Assembly (NCBI GenBank): GCA_002731275.1
Contig: PCBK01000104.1
Coordinates: 44,743-108,742 of the forward strand
Length of the DNA stretch: 64,000 bases
Direction of reading: 5' to 3'
Origin: Deltaproteobacteria bacterium
Lineage (GTDB): Bacteria > Myxococcota_C > UBA6777
Every line of letters starts with the position of its first letter. The first letter of the stretch is position 1. Under the pieces are notes generated by a model. The model did no database searches, had not been told where the DNA came from, and saw nothing but the letters and a program-made list of their open reading frames with translations. This document shows, one piece after another, positions 38,977 through 49,400 of the stretch. Both the position numbers and the translations under genes were made by a program.

Positions 38977-39210
38977 ACTTTCTCCTTTACGTGTGCATAG
39001 ACTCTTTGGCCTGTTCTCTGTGTAGGACAGGCTCTCTGTTCAACGCTGTCCATCATCCGGGGATAGACAAAGCGTCCACTGTAACATTCGAAGCCTTTTT
39101 TGATTCTGCACATTTTTTCTTCTTGTCTTTTTGTAGAACGCTTGTTATATAAAAGAGGTCATAAAGTGTATGTATGAGTATCCACATGGTTTTTGCTTGG
39201 AGGCATCATC

Positions 39211-40092
39211 ATGAATGTGCATGTAAAGGGAAGTGGGAGCGCAAAGCAGGGTCAGTCAGCGCGTCCCCCAAAAGTGAATCTGAAGGCGCCACGTGTTGCG
39301 TGGTGGACATTGGGTTTGTTTGTGGGTTGTGTGGTGGCCTGGGTGTCATTGATGGTGATGACGTTATGGGGTGTGTTGTCGTTGTGGGTGGGGTTGCCGT
39401 TGTTGTCTATCTTCTCGTTTGTGGCATTCACACCGATGCACGATGCCTCACATCGGAGCATTGCACGTGCGAGGTGGGTGAATGAGGTCGTGGGACGGTG
39501 CTGTGCGTTGTTGTTGGCGGCGCCATTTCCGGCCTTTCGGTATGTACATTTGGAACATCACAAGCACACCAATCACGACGAAAAGGATCCGGACATGTGG
39601 AGTGGGAGGGGACCAGTGTGGTTGTTGCCTCTGCGTTGGTTAACACAGGATCTGCACTATTATGTCGTATATCTTTCGAATTGGTCGAAGAGATCAAAGG
39701 CAGAGCGTTGGGAGACTGTGTTGACATTGTGTGCGCTTGTGACGCTTGTCGGTGGCTTGTTGTATGTGGGGGCGTCGTTGTTCGTGTTGTGTTGGTTGTG
39801 TTCGGCACGTGTGGGGATTGGGATCCTGGCCTACAGTTTTGATTATCTCCCTCACAAACCCCATCACATCACATCTTCTGAGGACCGTTACAAGGCGACG
39901 TTGGTGCGTCCAAGTCCATTGTTGACGCCACTCTTTTTGTACCAGAATTACCACTTGATCCATCATTTGTATCCAGGGGTTCCTTTTTATCGGTACGGCG
40001 AGATCTGGAGAGCACAAAAAGACTTCCTGATCGCACAAGGGACAGAGGTTCGCTCTCTCTTGGGCCAGCGCAGCACGCTGGACCGCATTTGA
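39211..40092 (+). CDS. Fatty acid desaturase / carotenoid hydroxylase-type membrane di-iron protein
   Basis: His boxes HDASH, HLEHHKHTNHD, HLIHH; TM segments; RBS GGAGG. Confidence 0.85.
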   Translation: MNVHVKGSGSAKQGQSARPPKVNLKAPRVAWWTLGLFVGCVVAWVSLMVMTLWGVLSLWVGLPLLSIFSFVAFTPMHDASHRSIARARWVNEVVGRCCALLLAAPFPAFRYVHLEHHKHTNHDEKDPDMWSGRGPVWLLPLRWLTQDLHYYVVYLSNWSKRSKAERWETVLTLCALVTLVGGLLYVGASLFVLCWLCSARVGIGILAYSFDYLPHKPHHITSSEDRYKATLVRPSPLLTPLFLYQNYHLIHHLYPGVPFYRYGEIWRAQKDFLIAQGTEVRSLLGQRSTLDRI

Positions 40093-40151
40093 ACCAGCGC
40101 AGCACGCTGGACCGCATTTGAACCAGCGCAGCGCGCTGGACCGCATTTGAA
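40065..40151. repeat. Three tandem copies of a 29-bp palindromic unit
   Basis: CCAGCGCAGC(A/G)CGCTGGACCGCATTTGAA at 40065, 40094 and 40123; the desaturase stop codon lies in copy 1. Confidence 0.95.
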
Positions 40152-40280
40152 GGCCTAGCGGCCTTGGGGATAGTCTGCTCAACTCAAAAAGAATCCCCCT
40201 ACGCTCATGTGTACGATCCTACGGAAACAAAACAGCCTCGAAGAGGCTCAACAGAGGGGGAAGGCAAGCAAAGCGCGCTT

Positions 40281-40300
40281 GGGGGAAATTCATTTCCCCC
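40281..40300. terminator. Perfect inverted repeat between convergent genes
   Basis: GGGGGAAA-TTCA-TTTCCCCC; located between stops at 40092 (+) and 40319 (-). Confidence 0.45.
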
Positions 40301-40318
40301 ATTAGGTCTTCTCCTCGC

Positions 40319-43237
40319 CTAAGGTGCAGGCAAACTCCACAAGAATGGTGCAAATCCCGACGCCGACTTTTGTAATGTGTATGTGCCAAAGTTGAGCGTC
40401 TCCGAATATGTGCCGTACACGTGGAGCATGCTGTTCGCATCGATGTAAAGCCCTAAGAGTTCTGGACCTGAGTTCAATGGATATTGACCCTCAAGACTGA
40501 TGGAAGACGTCACCTTTTGTGCATGTTGCCATGTACCACTTGCGCTTAATTTCGCCAACACCCATGACTGCTTGCTCTCGGTCAATGAGGTGCTTCCTAT
40601 GTTCACAGTGCCTTTGAAGTATCCAGTGAGGTACACATTACCCTGGCTATCTGTCGTGATATGTTTGGGTCCAATCGTTGAAGATACACCACCTGTGGAG
40701 ACTGCCCATGTGTAGCTGCCATTTGTATCGAGCTTTGCGACGTAGAGATCCTTCGTACCTACAGCAGTAAGCGTTGTGCTGCCCATTGTCCTTGAATTTT
40801 GGAAGTATCCAGCGATGTAAACATCACCACTTGGTGTTGTCGTGAGGCATTCGCTGTAGAAGCTGTGTGCGTGTGGTGTTACCCACTTCCAACTACCGCT
40901 TGCGTCGACTTTCGCGATGTAGTTTTGCGATGATGAATTCACTGAGATGGAGCCAAAAGTGGCCTGGGTTCCAGTTTTTGCATAGATGTAGGTGTTGTTG
41001 TTTGCATCGATAGAGGCACCAACGATACTGATTGCCTCAGAGGTCACGATATGTGTCGCCCACAACCACTGTCCGCTTGTATCCATTTGACCTGCCAAGC
41101 CATAAGCATGACTCCCTGTGTGAGGCAACGAGCTGCTGCCCAGGGTGACTGGGGATAAGTAAGAACCTACCAATGAAAGTTTGTTATTTGTGAACCCGGC
41201 AATTCTCAGGATGACACCAAAGCTTTTGATCCAACTGAGCGTGCCTTGTGCGTTTATTTTAGCGATGTATATACTGCCATTGGGTGCGCTTAGGCCGTGC
41301 ATCGAGCCTAAAAAGAATCCGGTGAGATAGACATTCCCCTGATGATCGACCACGTGCTCTTCGGCCGATGCGATATACTCAAAACTACCCACCGATAAGT
41401 TCATAGCCACAAAAGACCTCGCCCAAACCCACTGTCCTTGTGCGTTCATCTTTGCGAGAAAACCGGCTTCTCCAGAGACCGTGAGGGTCGTTGAACCAAA
41501 AGTGGCTGTGCCTTTGAATGTACCGGAGAGATACGTATTTCCAGATGCGTCGAGAGAGATATGTTTGATGGACTTGAGCCCTGTCGCATCAAAATCTCGC
41601 ACTGTCGCATTTCCTGGTGTTGGTGCGTTGACTTGATAGGGAATGAGCGACGACGATTCGTAGGTTTGGAGCTCTTGCGCTGCGCGTACCAAAAGCTGGA
41701 ATTCGTGATTTCCTGTCGCTGCGCCCGTTGTGCTCCATGAATACAACTGACCGCTGTCACCCCAATCATGCAGGGTCGTCCATGTCCCACCTGGAGGACG
41801 GTGCAATAGGCGATATTCGGGGTTGAGCTTGGGGTCACATGAGCTTGTGAAGGACCAAGTCACTGTGCTTCCTTCGGTCACAGGTGAGAGAGGGTTGGGG
41901 GTCGCTACTGGTTGACTGCACTTACCCACGGGAAAGTACATCGTCTGAAAGCCTTCGTGTGTTGCTGTACTCCCTTGTGCACGGATCCAGACGGAGTGTG
42001 AGTATACTCCTGTCTGGAATTGTGTGGTGTCGAGCACATAGGTATTTGATGTCGACCAATCTCGGGCCAATGTGTAATTGGAGACAGGTGTGCTCCGATA
42101 GATCTTGTACTCAGCAGTCGCACCACCCGTACACGTTGGCGTAAATTGGAAGGTGTAGATCCCTGCGTTATGGGTGTAGGAGACGGAGACTCCTGAGCAG
42201 CTTCCTCCACTCGACGATGGTGTTAACGTGAATGTTCGTATGATAGAGGCTTCCTGGTACGTCACGTTGTTCCCCCGTCTTCTGAGCCACACCTGCACGT
42301 CGTAAGAACCTGTGGCTTGGGATGTTGAGTCCCAGGAGAAGCTGCCTGATAGATCCCAATCTCTCGCGATGATCCAGCTACCATTGGGTTGGCGTAAATA
42401 GTATTTGTACTCGGGCGCACCTGCCACACAAGAACCATTTGCCACGAAGGAGACTGCAGCTCCTTGTGTTTGTTGTTGTGTGGGGTATGTGCTCAATGAG
42501 AGCTGACAGGAGTCATCAGAGGGACGATCTGCGAGCTCAAAAGAACGTGTTGTTGAAGCATCTTCCTGGGAGACCGTTTGTCCTTGTCGGCGGATCCAGA
42601 CCTGTACAAGGTACATACCTGTGGGCTGATTTGCGCTGTCCCAGGAAAATGTGTCGGAAACATCCCAATCTCTCGCGATGATCCAGCTCCCATTGGGTTT
42701 GCGCAAGTAGTACTTATATTCGGGGGTTCCAGATGTACAAGAGCCTGTTGCTGCGAGAGGGACGAGTCCCCATTTGGCTTGTTGTTGCGTTGGGTACGTT
42801 GTCAATTCGACATGACAGGAGTCGGCGGCTGCACCTGTGAGCGTAAAAGAGCGGGAAATGGAGGCACCTTCATATGCGACGGTTTGTCCCTGTCTTCGCA
42901 CCCAGACTTGTACGTTGTACGTCCCTGTTGCGCCACCTGTCGAGTCCCAGGAAAATGTGTTGGATGCATCCCAATCTCTCGCGATGATCCAGCTCCCATT
43001 GGGTTTGCGCAAGTAGTACTTGTATTCAGAAGTTCCGTCAATACAGGTGGAAGAAGCATCAAAAGGGATACTGCTCCCTACGTTTTGGGTTGTCGTGGGG
43101 TAAGTTGTGAGTTGTACAGAGCAGTCCCCAACAAGCTCCTGACCCATTATACTGTGTGGTTCGGGTGCTGCTGAACACCCAAATAGGACGAACGACCACA
43201 TGACATATATGGATATCCATGTTCTACGTTGCATCAC
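40319..43237 (-). CDS. SBBP-repeat beta-propeller lipoprotein with N-terminal Ig-like repeats
   Basis: MMQRRTWISIYVMWSFVLFGC lipobox; repeats CxVxLTTYPTxQQ...PEYKYYLRKPNGSWIIARDWDxSxTFSWDS; then SBBP repeats (DASGNTYLSGTFKGTATFGSTTLT, DSQGNVYLTGYFKGTVNIGSTSLT). Confidence 0.85.
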   Translation of the reverse strand: MMQRRTWISIYVMWSFVLFGCSAAPEPHSIMGQELVGDCSVQLTTYPTTTQNVGSSIPFDASSTCIDGTSEYKYYLRKPNGSWIIARDWDASNTFSWDSTGGATGTYNVQVWVRRQGQTVAYEGASISRSFTLTGAAADSCHVELTTYPTQQQAKWGLVPLAATGSCTSGTPEYKYYLRKPNGSWIIARDWDVSDTFSWDSANQPTGMYLVQVWIRRQGQTVSQEDASTTRSFELADRPSDDSCQLSLSTYPTQQQTQGAAVSFVANGSCVAGAPEYKYYLRQPNGSWIIARDWDLSGSFSWDSTSQATGSYDVQVWLRRRGNNVTYQEASIIRTFTLTPSSSGGSCSGVSVSYTHNAGIYTFQFTPTCTGGATAEYKIYRSTPVSNYTLARDWSTSNTYVLDTTQFQTGVYSHSVWIRAQGSTATHEGFQTMYFPVGKCSQPVATPNPLSPVTEGSTVTWSFTSSCDPKLNPEYRLLHRPPGGTWTTLHDWGDSGQLYSWSTTGAATGNHEFQLLVRAAQELQTYESSSLIPYQVNAPTPGNATVRDFDATGLKSIKHISLDASGNTYLSGTFKGTATFGSTTLTVSGEAGFLAKMNAQGQWVWARSFVAMNLSVGSFEYIASAEEHVVDHQGNVYLTGFFLGSMHGLSAPNGSIYIAKINAQGTLSWIKSFGVILRIAGFTNNKLSLVGSYLSPVTLGSSSLPHTGSHAYGLAGQMDTSGQWLWATHIVTSEAISIVGASIDANNNTYIYAKTGTQATFGSISVNSSSQNYIAKVDASGSWKWVTPHAHSFYSECLTTTPSGDVYIAGYFQNSRTMGSTTLTAVGTKDLYVAKLDTNGSYTWAVSTGGVSSTIGPKHITTDSQGNVYLTGYFKGTVNIGSTSLTESKQSWVLAKLSASGTWQHAQKVTSSISLEGQYPLNSGPELLGLYIDANSMLHVYGTYSETLNFGTYTLQKSASGFAPFLWSLPAP

Positions 43238-43332
43238 CGGGCATCTCCTTCGTTTCTTGCCGTTTTGTAAAAGATTTGTCGATCATACTACGTATGTCTC
43301 ATCTGATCATCACACCACAATACATATTATTT

Positions 43333-43461
43333 TCCAAACTCGAAAACGCCGAACTCAAAAATGCCGAACTCCAAGACATAAGTTATCATTCTGACACCAT
43401 TTGGCCCGAAGGATTCGATCCCACAATGTCAGGTGCTCGTCTCGTTACTCATCAAGAATAA
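43333..43461 (+). pseudogene. Remnant of a pentapeptide-repeat protein (C-terminal end only)
   Basis: Frame reads KLENAELKNAELQDISYHSDTIWPEGFDPTMSGARLVTHQE*: A(E/N)LxxAEL pentapeptides followed by the typical WPEGFDP..AGA-type tail; no pentapeptides upstream. Confidence 0.55.
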
Positions 43462-43495
43462 GTTACCCCTCTATGCTCATGTGTATGGCCCTCTT

Positions 43496-46400
43496 TCAAT
43501 CGCGAGATCGTCTCTTTCGATAACACACCCCAAAGAAGACCAACATCCAGAGAAGCCACTGTGCATCAGGAAGCCCCATCGAGGAAGCCGTACATCCACA
43601 ACCTGGACGGGCTCGTGGGTCATCCGGCTCACCTCCATCTGGGAATTGGCCTTCTCGGTACTTCTCTAGAGGCTCCCCGTCACAGTGAAGTGGGCCTGTC
43701 CGAAATCCCCAGACTGTCCGATCTGTCACGACCCAATGATGTTCTCCTACTGTGAACACACCCTGAATGCCTGTCGGCAATGTGACCCATTTTTTACTCT
43801 CTTTTCCGGTGAACAATTGGCCCGTTTTGTGTTTTGAGACAAAGCTCCCATCTTTCCCCTTCGTGAATGGACCCGGCACAAAGGACAACGACATCACGCT
43901 AGTCAATGCACCATCCTTCACCTGCCACAGTGCCTTGCTCTTTGCGTCGGAGATGTACAACAGATCTTCCGTGCGATCCCAGTGGAGCGCTGTGACGTCG
44001 TACGATTGAAGGTCGATGTAAGTCTTCCAGGTCCCATCTTGTCGTACATAGACAATCTTGTCTTTTCCATAGACATAGGGTCGTCCCTGTGTGTCCAAGA
44101 CGAGCTGTGTGGGGGCTGTCGTGACAAACGCTGAGGAGATCTCCTTCTTGTTTTTGAACGCTTTGAGCTGCTGTGTATCCGTCTCGATGACCCATAAGGT
44201 CCCATCTTGGATTGCGAGCGGACCTGGAGTGCCTGTGAGCTTGATGTATTCTTCGGGCTTGCCAAAGACGCCGCTCTTCAAGTCGAGAGAGAGGATCTGT
44301 TTGGTCGACGCGACAGAGACATAGAGCGTGTCGTTTGTGAAGGCTGCGCCTGTGATCGCCGCACGTGTTGGATGTTCCCACTGGGCATGACGGAGAGGGG
44401 CTTGTGTTGATGTCGTCAATTGAATGGGGAGCGTTTTGCTCACCCGAATACCTTCCCACTCTGCGGTCACTTGCACCTCCAGCTGACAACGTTGAATGTG
44501 GACCACGCCCTCAAACATCCCATCTGTCGAGACGTCGACTGTGATGCCTTCTATCTGGACGTGGGCTTTTGGTGCAGAGACCTTCCCTTTGAGGGTGAAT
44601 TGATGCTCCGTAAATTGTGCGTCCTTCTTGGGAGAGAGGATGTCCAATGAGAGCTTTGTCGACTGGACAAGCTCGAAGGAGACGATCTCCTCACTTGTGT
44701 TTCCTGCTTTGTCCCAACCTCTCACAAGTAACGTGTACTTTCCTGGTGTGTCGATCGAATCGCCCTTGTTGTAGGGGTTGCCGTTGAGTGTGTATGCCTC
44801 TCCCTTGAGATATTTGTCCGTGACTTTGATCGTCGGTGTGAAGGACGTCGTCTTGTCGCCTTCTGAGACACCATTGATGTGTATCTCCGGTGGGGTCATG
44901 TCCAACACAAAGGAACGTTTTGTCTCGGCTGTTTTGCCCCAGGCATTTTGGGCTTTGGCGTGGAGCGTGTACTCCGCTTCCTGCTCAACTGGTGAACCAC
45001 TCGCGAAGGGGAGCCCATTGAGCAGATTCGCGCTGCGATCCTTGACGATATGTACACCTGTCACGACGATCTGTGGCCACACTTTCTGGTTGTAATGCTC
45101 GCCTTCTTTGACACCTGTGATCTCGATGAGTGGCGTCGTTCCATCTGCAACACGTAGCGTATTGATGGCTCTCCCTTGGCGTTCACCTACCACAAAGGTC
45201 GCCTCAATGAGATACACACCGATCCTCGGAAGGGAGGTCTTGGAGACTGGGATCTTGATGGTCGCGAAGCCATCAACTTCGTGCTCTTTGTCGTAGATCT
45301 GTGCGCCTTCGATGGAGACACGTAAGGAGCCCTTCACTTTTTTCACACTGTGCAGCTCAACACGAAGCTCCGCGTCTTCCAATTGAAGGGCGTACTCCTG
45401 TTTGGAAGGGTGGACACCACGAACCGCAAAGTCACCCAGCTCAAACCGCGCGAGCGCACGACCCATTGGCATACTCTTGTTGCCCTTCACAAAGACCTCC
45501 GCCTGTAACACCAATCCACCTTGCGCGGTCGCAGGGGCTTTCACATCTGCGAGGACGAGATTCATGCCCTTTGTGACCTTGGTGCTGACGACGACACCTG
45601 TCTGGAGCGCGACACCTGATGACTTCAAGATGGTGTACACAATATCGACGTCGTATGTCCCACGAGCTTCGAGGATGAGTTCCGATTTGATGGTCTCTTC
45701 TGGTTGGTAGGTCTCGCGGTCGAGAGAGAGCGCCTTGGCATAGACAAAAGGCCCCTTCACGTCGAAGAAAAAGCGTCTGGTCTCCTTGCCGAACGTGACC
45801 TCGACGGTTTGTGTCCCGCCAGGGAGCACGGCTGGTAAAGCAAATGAACCTTTTTGCTCGACACCCTTTTTGAGCACATACGCTTTTTGATGGACCACTG
45901 GTTGGTGCAAGGGGATTGCCAGGACAGAGACATTCATATCGCTCGATGCACCGATGGTATAGGAGACTGTCTCTCCTGGTGAGTACACATCCTTGTCCAT
46001 CTTGAGCCACATGTCATCGTAGGCCCAATGCACAAAGATCGAGTCGATGTGGAGTGAACGCCCCTTCATGGAGAGACATTGGATCGTCATGTTGTGATGG
46101 CGTCTTTGTCCGAGAGGCATCTTCACAGTGAGGCTCTGTTTTGTCGCGGAGAGCTTCAGCGTTTTGTGTTCTTGGTGAAGACCATAGCGGATACGACATT
46201 GGATCGTCGCCTGTTGGGTCGTCCCGATAGAACGGACCTCCAATGAGAGGAGCGCGGTCTCGCCTGCTTTGTAGCTGCGTTTGTCCAATGAAGCTTTGAC
46301 GTCGATTTTGACACCTGTGACCTTGAACTTCGTCAGTCCCGCTCTGCTCGGTAAAAGTGTCGCGTCAGGGGCGCTGCTCCAGCGATGGAGCGCTGCATAG

Positions 46401-49400
46401 GTGTTCTCTTCGAGGTCATCGGGGATCGGGACCTTCAAGGTAAATGACGCCGACTGACCCGCCTTGACGGAGACCTTTTGTTGGTAGGTCTTTTCGAGGA
46501 CTTTGATCTCTATGTCGGCGATCTGGTCGAAGATTCCCTGGTTTTTAACGGTGTAGGTGAGCGTCGCGTGTGTCCCTGCGGCGAAGGCCTGTCCTGCAGC
46601 AGGTGGGATGAGCTTGAGCTGTGGGGCCGGACGGGTGAAGCTGACTTCTTGCTCTGCGCGTGTCGCCCCTGTTGTGTCGCGCAATTGGACGGACGCTGTC
46701 CGTTTGCCAACTGGTGCCATGACGAGGGGGATCGAGATGGTGTAGGTCTGTGTCTTCCCGGCAGCGACGGAGACTGGAAGGTCTGTAACAAAGAAGCCCG
46801 CGTGGATATACAGAGAGCCTTTGAATGGATCGAGACCGGCGTTGGTGACTTCTACATCGAAGACATAGGCCGTGTCTTTGCGCGCACCTGTGAGGACCTT
46901 CATGGAGATAGAGATGGGGTTGATGACCTTGAAGGTGTGCTTCACGACCACGCCGCTCCCTGGTGTCACAACGCCTGAGAGAGTGTAATTGCCTGGCGCG
47001 AGGCGAGGTTGCGTGTATGTTCCTGTCCCTTTGGTGCTGGCGTTCAGTGTGTGGGAGAAGGTCTTCTCGTCGAGCTCCCTCGTGTCATCTGAGAGAGAGA
47101 GGTACACTTCATAGTTGGCCGCGAGTGCGACGAGATTCGTGACCTCGTAGGGGATGTTGATCGGTTCATCACTGCGGAAGGTCTGCTTTGCACCCACAAA
47201 TGACAGAGAGGCTTTGGGGGCGACGATCTCGATCTGGTAGGTCTTGCTGTCACCGTATGTTTCGACCTTGATGGTGTGTGTTCCTACTGGGAGATAGAGG
47301 GCACCTTCGCCTTTGACCACCTGTGCAGGCTCGCCTTTTTGTACACCGGGCATCATGTGGCTCGTCGAGAAGGACTCTGTCACTGTCGCACTGACAGGTG
47401 TGATCGAGACGATGTATTCGCCTGCGCGCTCACCTGTGACGGAGAGTGTGTAGGGGATGCGTATCAATCCAGAGGTCGCACGTGTTGGTGGTGTCGCGGT
47501 GATCGTTGCCTTCAGGCAGAACCCTACTTGTTTGGTCACGGTTGATTGTAGATCTTGTGTGCTCGTCAATGTGAACGTCGCGTTTGACGTGACCCGTTCA
47601 TGAAAGACGAGCTCAATGGCATCACCGGCGGGGATGGTGACGGTTTGTTGTTGAGGTGTTGCGCCACCAGAGAGGGTGAGTGTCACGAGGCCTTCGACGC
47701 TGCCGTCGTTGGTGATCGTCGCACGCACGGTGAAGCTCTCAGCGTTGACACAAGAGGGCGCGCTGACCGTTATCTTGAGACCCGGCTGGAGCGTTGTGAA
47801 GGGTAATTCTAAGGTGGTCGTTGTCAGCCCGTTGGCGGTCGCAGTGATGACAAATGAGTGGTTGCCGGCTGTTTGTGGTGACCAAGAGGCTGTGAACAGA
47901 TGTTTGCTTTGTGAGGCGAGGTTGAGTTGGGTTTGGGTGCTCAAGTTGTTGCCATCGCTGTCATCGATCTTGAGTGTGATGCCCTGGATGGCTGTGGTGT
48001 TGAGATTGATGAGCGAACCTTGCAGTGTGACTTTGCCACCGACACGGACGAGTTTGACGTCGAGCTGTCCTTCGAGCTTCCAGTCTTTCGCGCCAACACT
48101 GAAGGTCGCGTTGCTTTTGGCGAGCTGAAGATTTTGGTCCGTTTTGAGGACGCCTTCGACAAAATATTGCCCTGGTTGTTTGGGCATGGGGAAGGCTTGT
48201 GTTCCATTACTTGTTTGTCCGGGCGAGACATTCACAGGGGCGACGACATGGGTAAAGAGGACCTGTCGTGTGTTGGCGATTCCTTTGCTGTCTGGTGTGG
48301 GTGTGGAGCCATCGTCTGTTTTCTCTGCGCCCTGGAGAACGAAGAGCTCACCTGTTGCGTTTCCTGCGATAATTTCGGAGAGTCCATCGCCATCGAGGTC
48401 GGCGATCACTGGTGGCATCATGCTGGAGCTATAAGACAGGATGAAGGGCGCCGTTCCATTGGCGACATCGACCATGTAGAGTTGACCTGCGAAGGGGTCG
48501 TCGTGCTTGCCTGTTTGGATCAGGAGGTCGGGTTTGTGGTCACCATTGAGGTCGGAGACACGTACACGAGCTTCCAGTCCTTGTGTGTTGGGGATGGTGC
48601 TTCTCTTTTTCACCTGTCCGGTGTGATCGTATAGGATGTACTCGATGTCGCCGTTGGATGATGTGGCTGCGAGGACGACGATCTCAAGGGTCTTGCTGTT
48701 CGATGAAGAGGGATAGACTGCGAGGCCTTCGTATTGTCCGGTGCCGATCTGTTTGGACCACTTTGTGGCACCTGTGTGACCATCCATCACGATGAGTGTG
48801 CCTGGAGTGACTGTGTCGATATAGCTCCCTGCGTAGTATCCTGTGAGGAAGATGGCCTCTTCTTTTCCGTCACCGTCGATGTCTGCGGTGATGGGTGTGG
48901 AGGAGACTTTTTGTAATGAATCGCCAGGTGTCGCGGCTTTTTGGATGAACCGAGTGGTGCCGTTGTGATTGAGCAGGCCTGCGATATCTCGTGCCGAGCC
49001 TGGATAGCTACCCGAGGTGACTGTCGCGGCGAAGGCACCATTTCCGGCGACAAGTTCGAGTTTCCCATCTTTGGTGCTGTTGGAGGTGTTGCATGTCCCT
49101 GTTGTGCAGAGGCCTCCGAGATCGGCGACGGCCAGGGGCATCGGTGGATCCCAGGAGAGAACAGACGTCCCAACAGACCACTTGACTTTGCCTGTCGCTG
49201 CGTCGAGGAGTGTGACGATGTGGTTGGAGGGGGCACCTTGAGAGGGCGGCCTCGCTGTCATCCCGATGTCTAGTTTTCCATCGTTGTCGATGTCTGCGAG
49301 CAGTGGTCGTCCGACGGCTTCACAGCCTGTACCGAGAGAGGTCGTCCAGAGGACAGCGCCTTTGCTACCTGAAAGGGCCTGAACACTACATGAGGTCGTG

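Noticed and set aside
45441-46010. 189-aa minus ORF and many plus-strand ORFs across 43.5-51 kb
   Set aside because: Out-of-frame or antisense to the 3991-aa gene, which shows coherent domains throughout.
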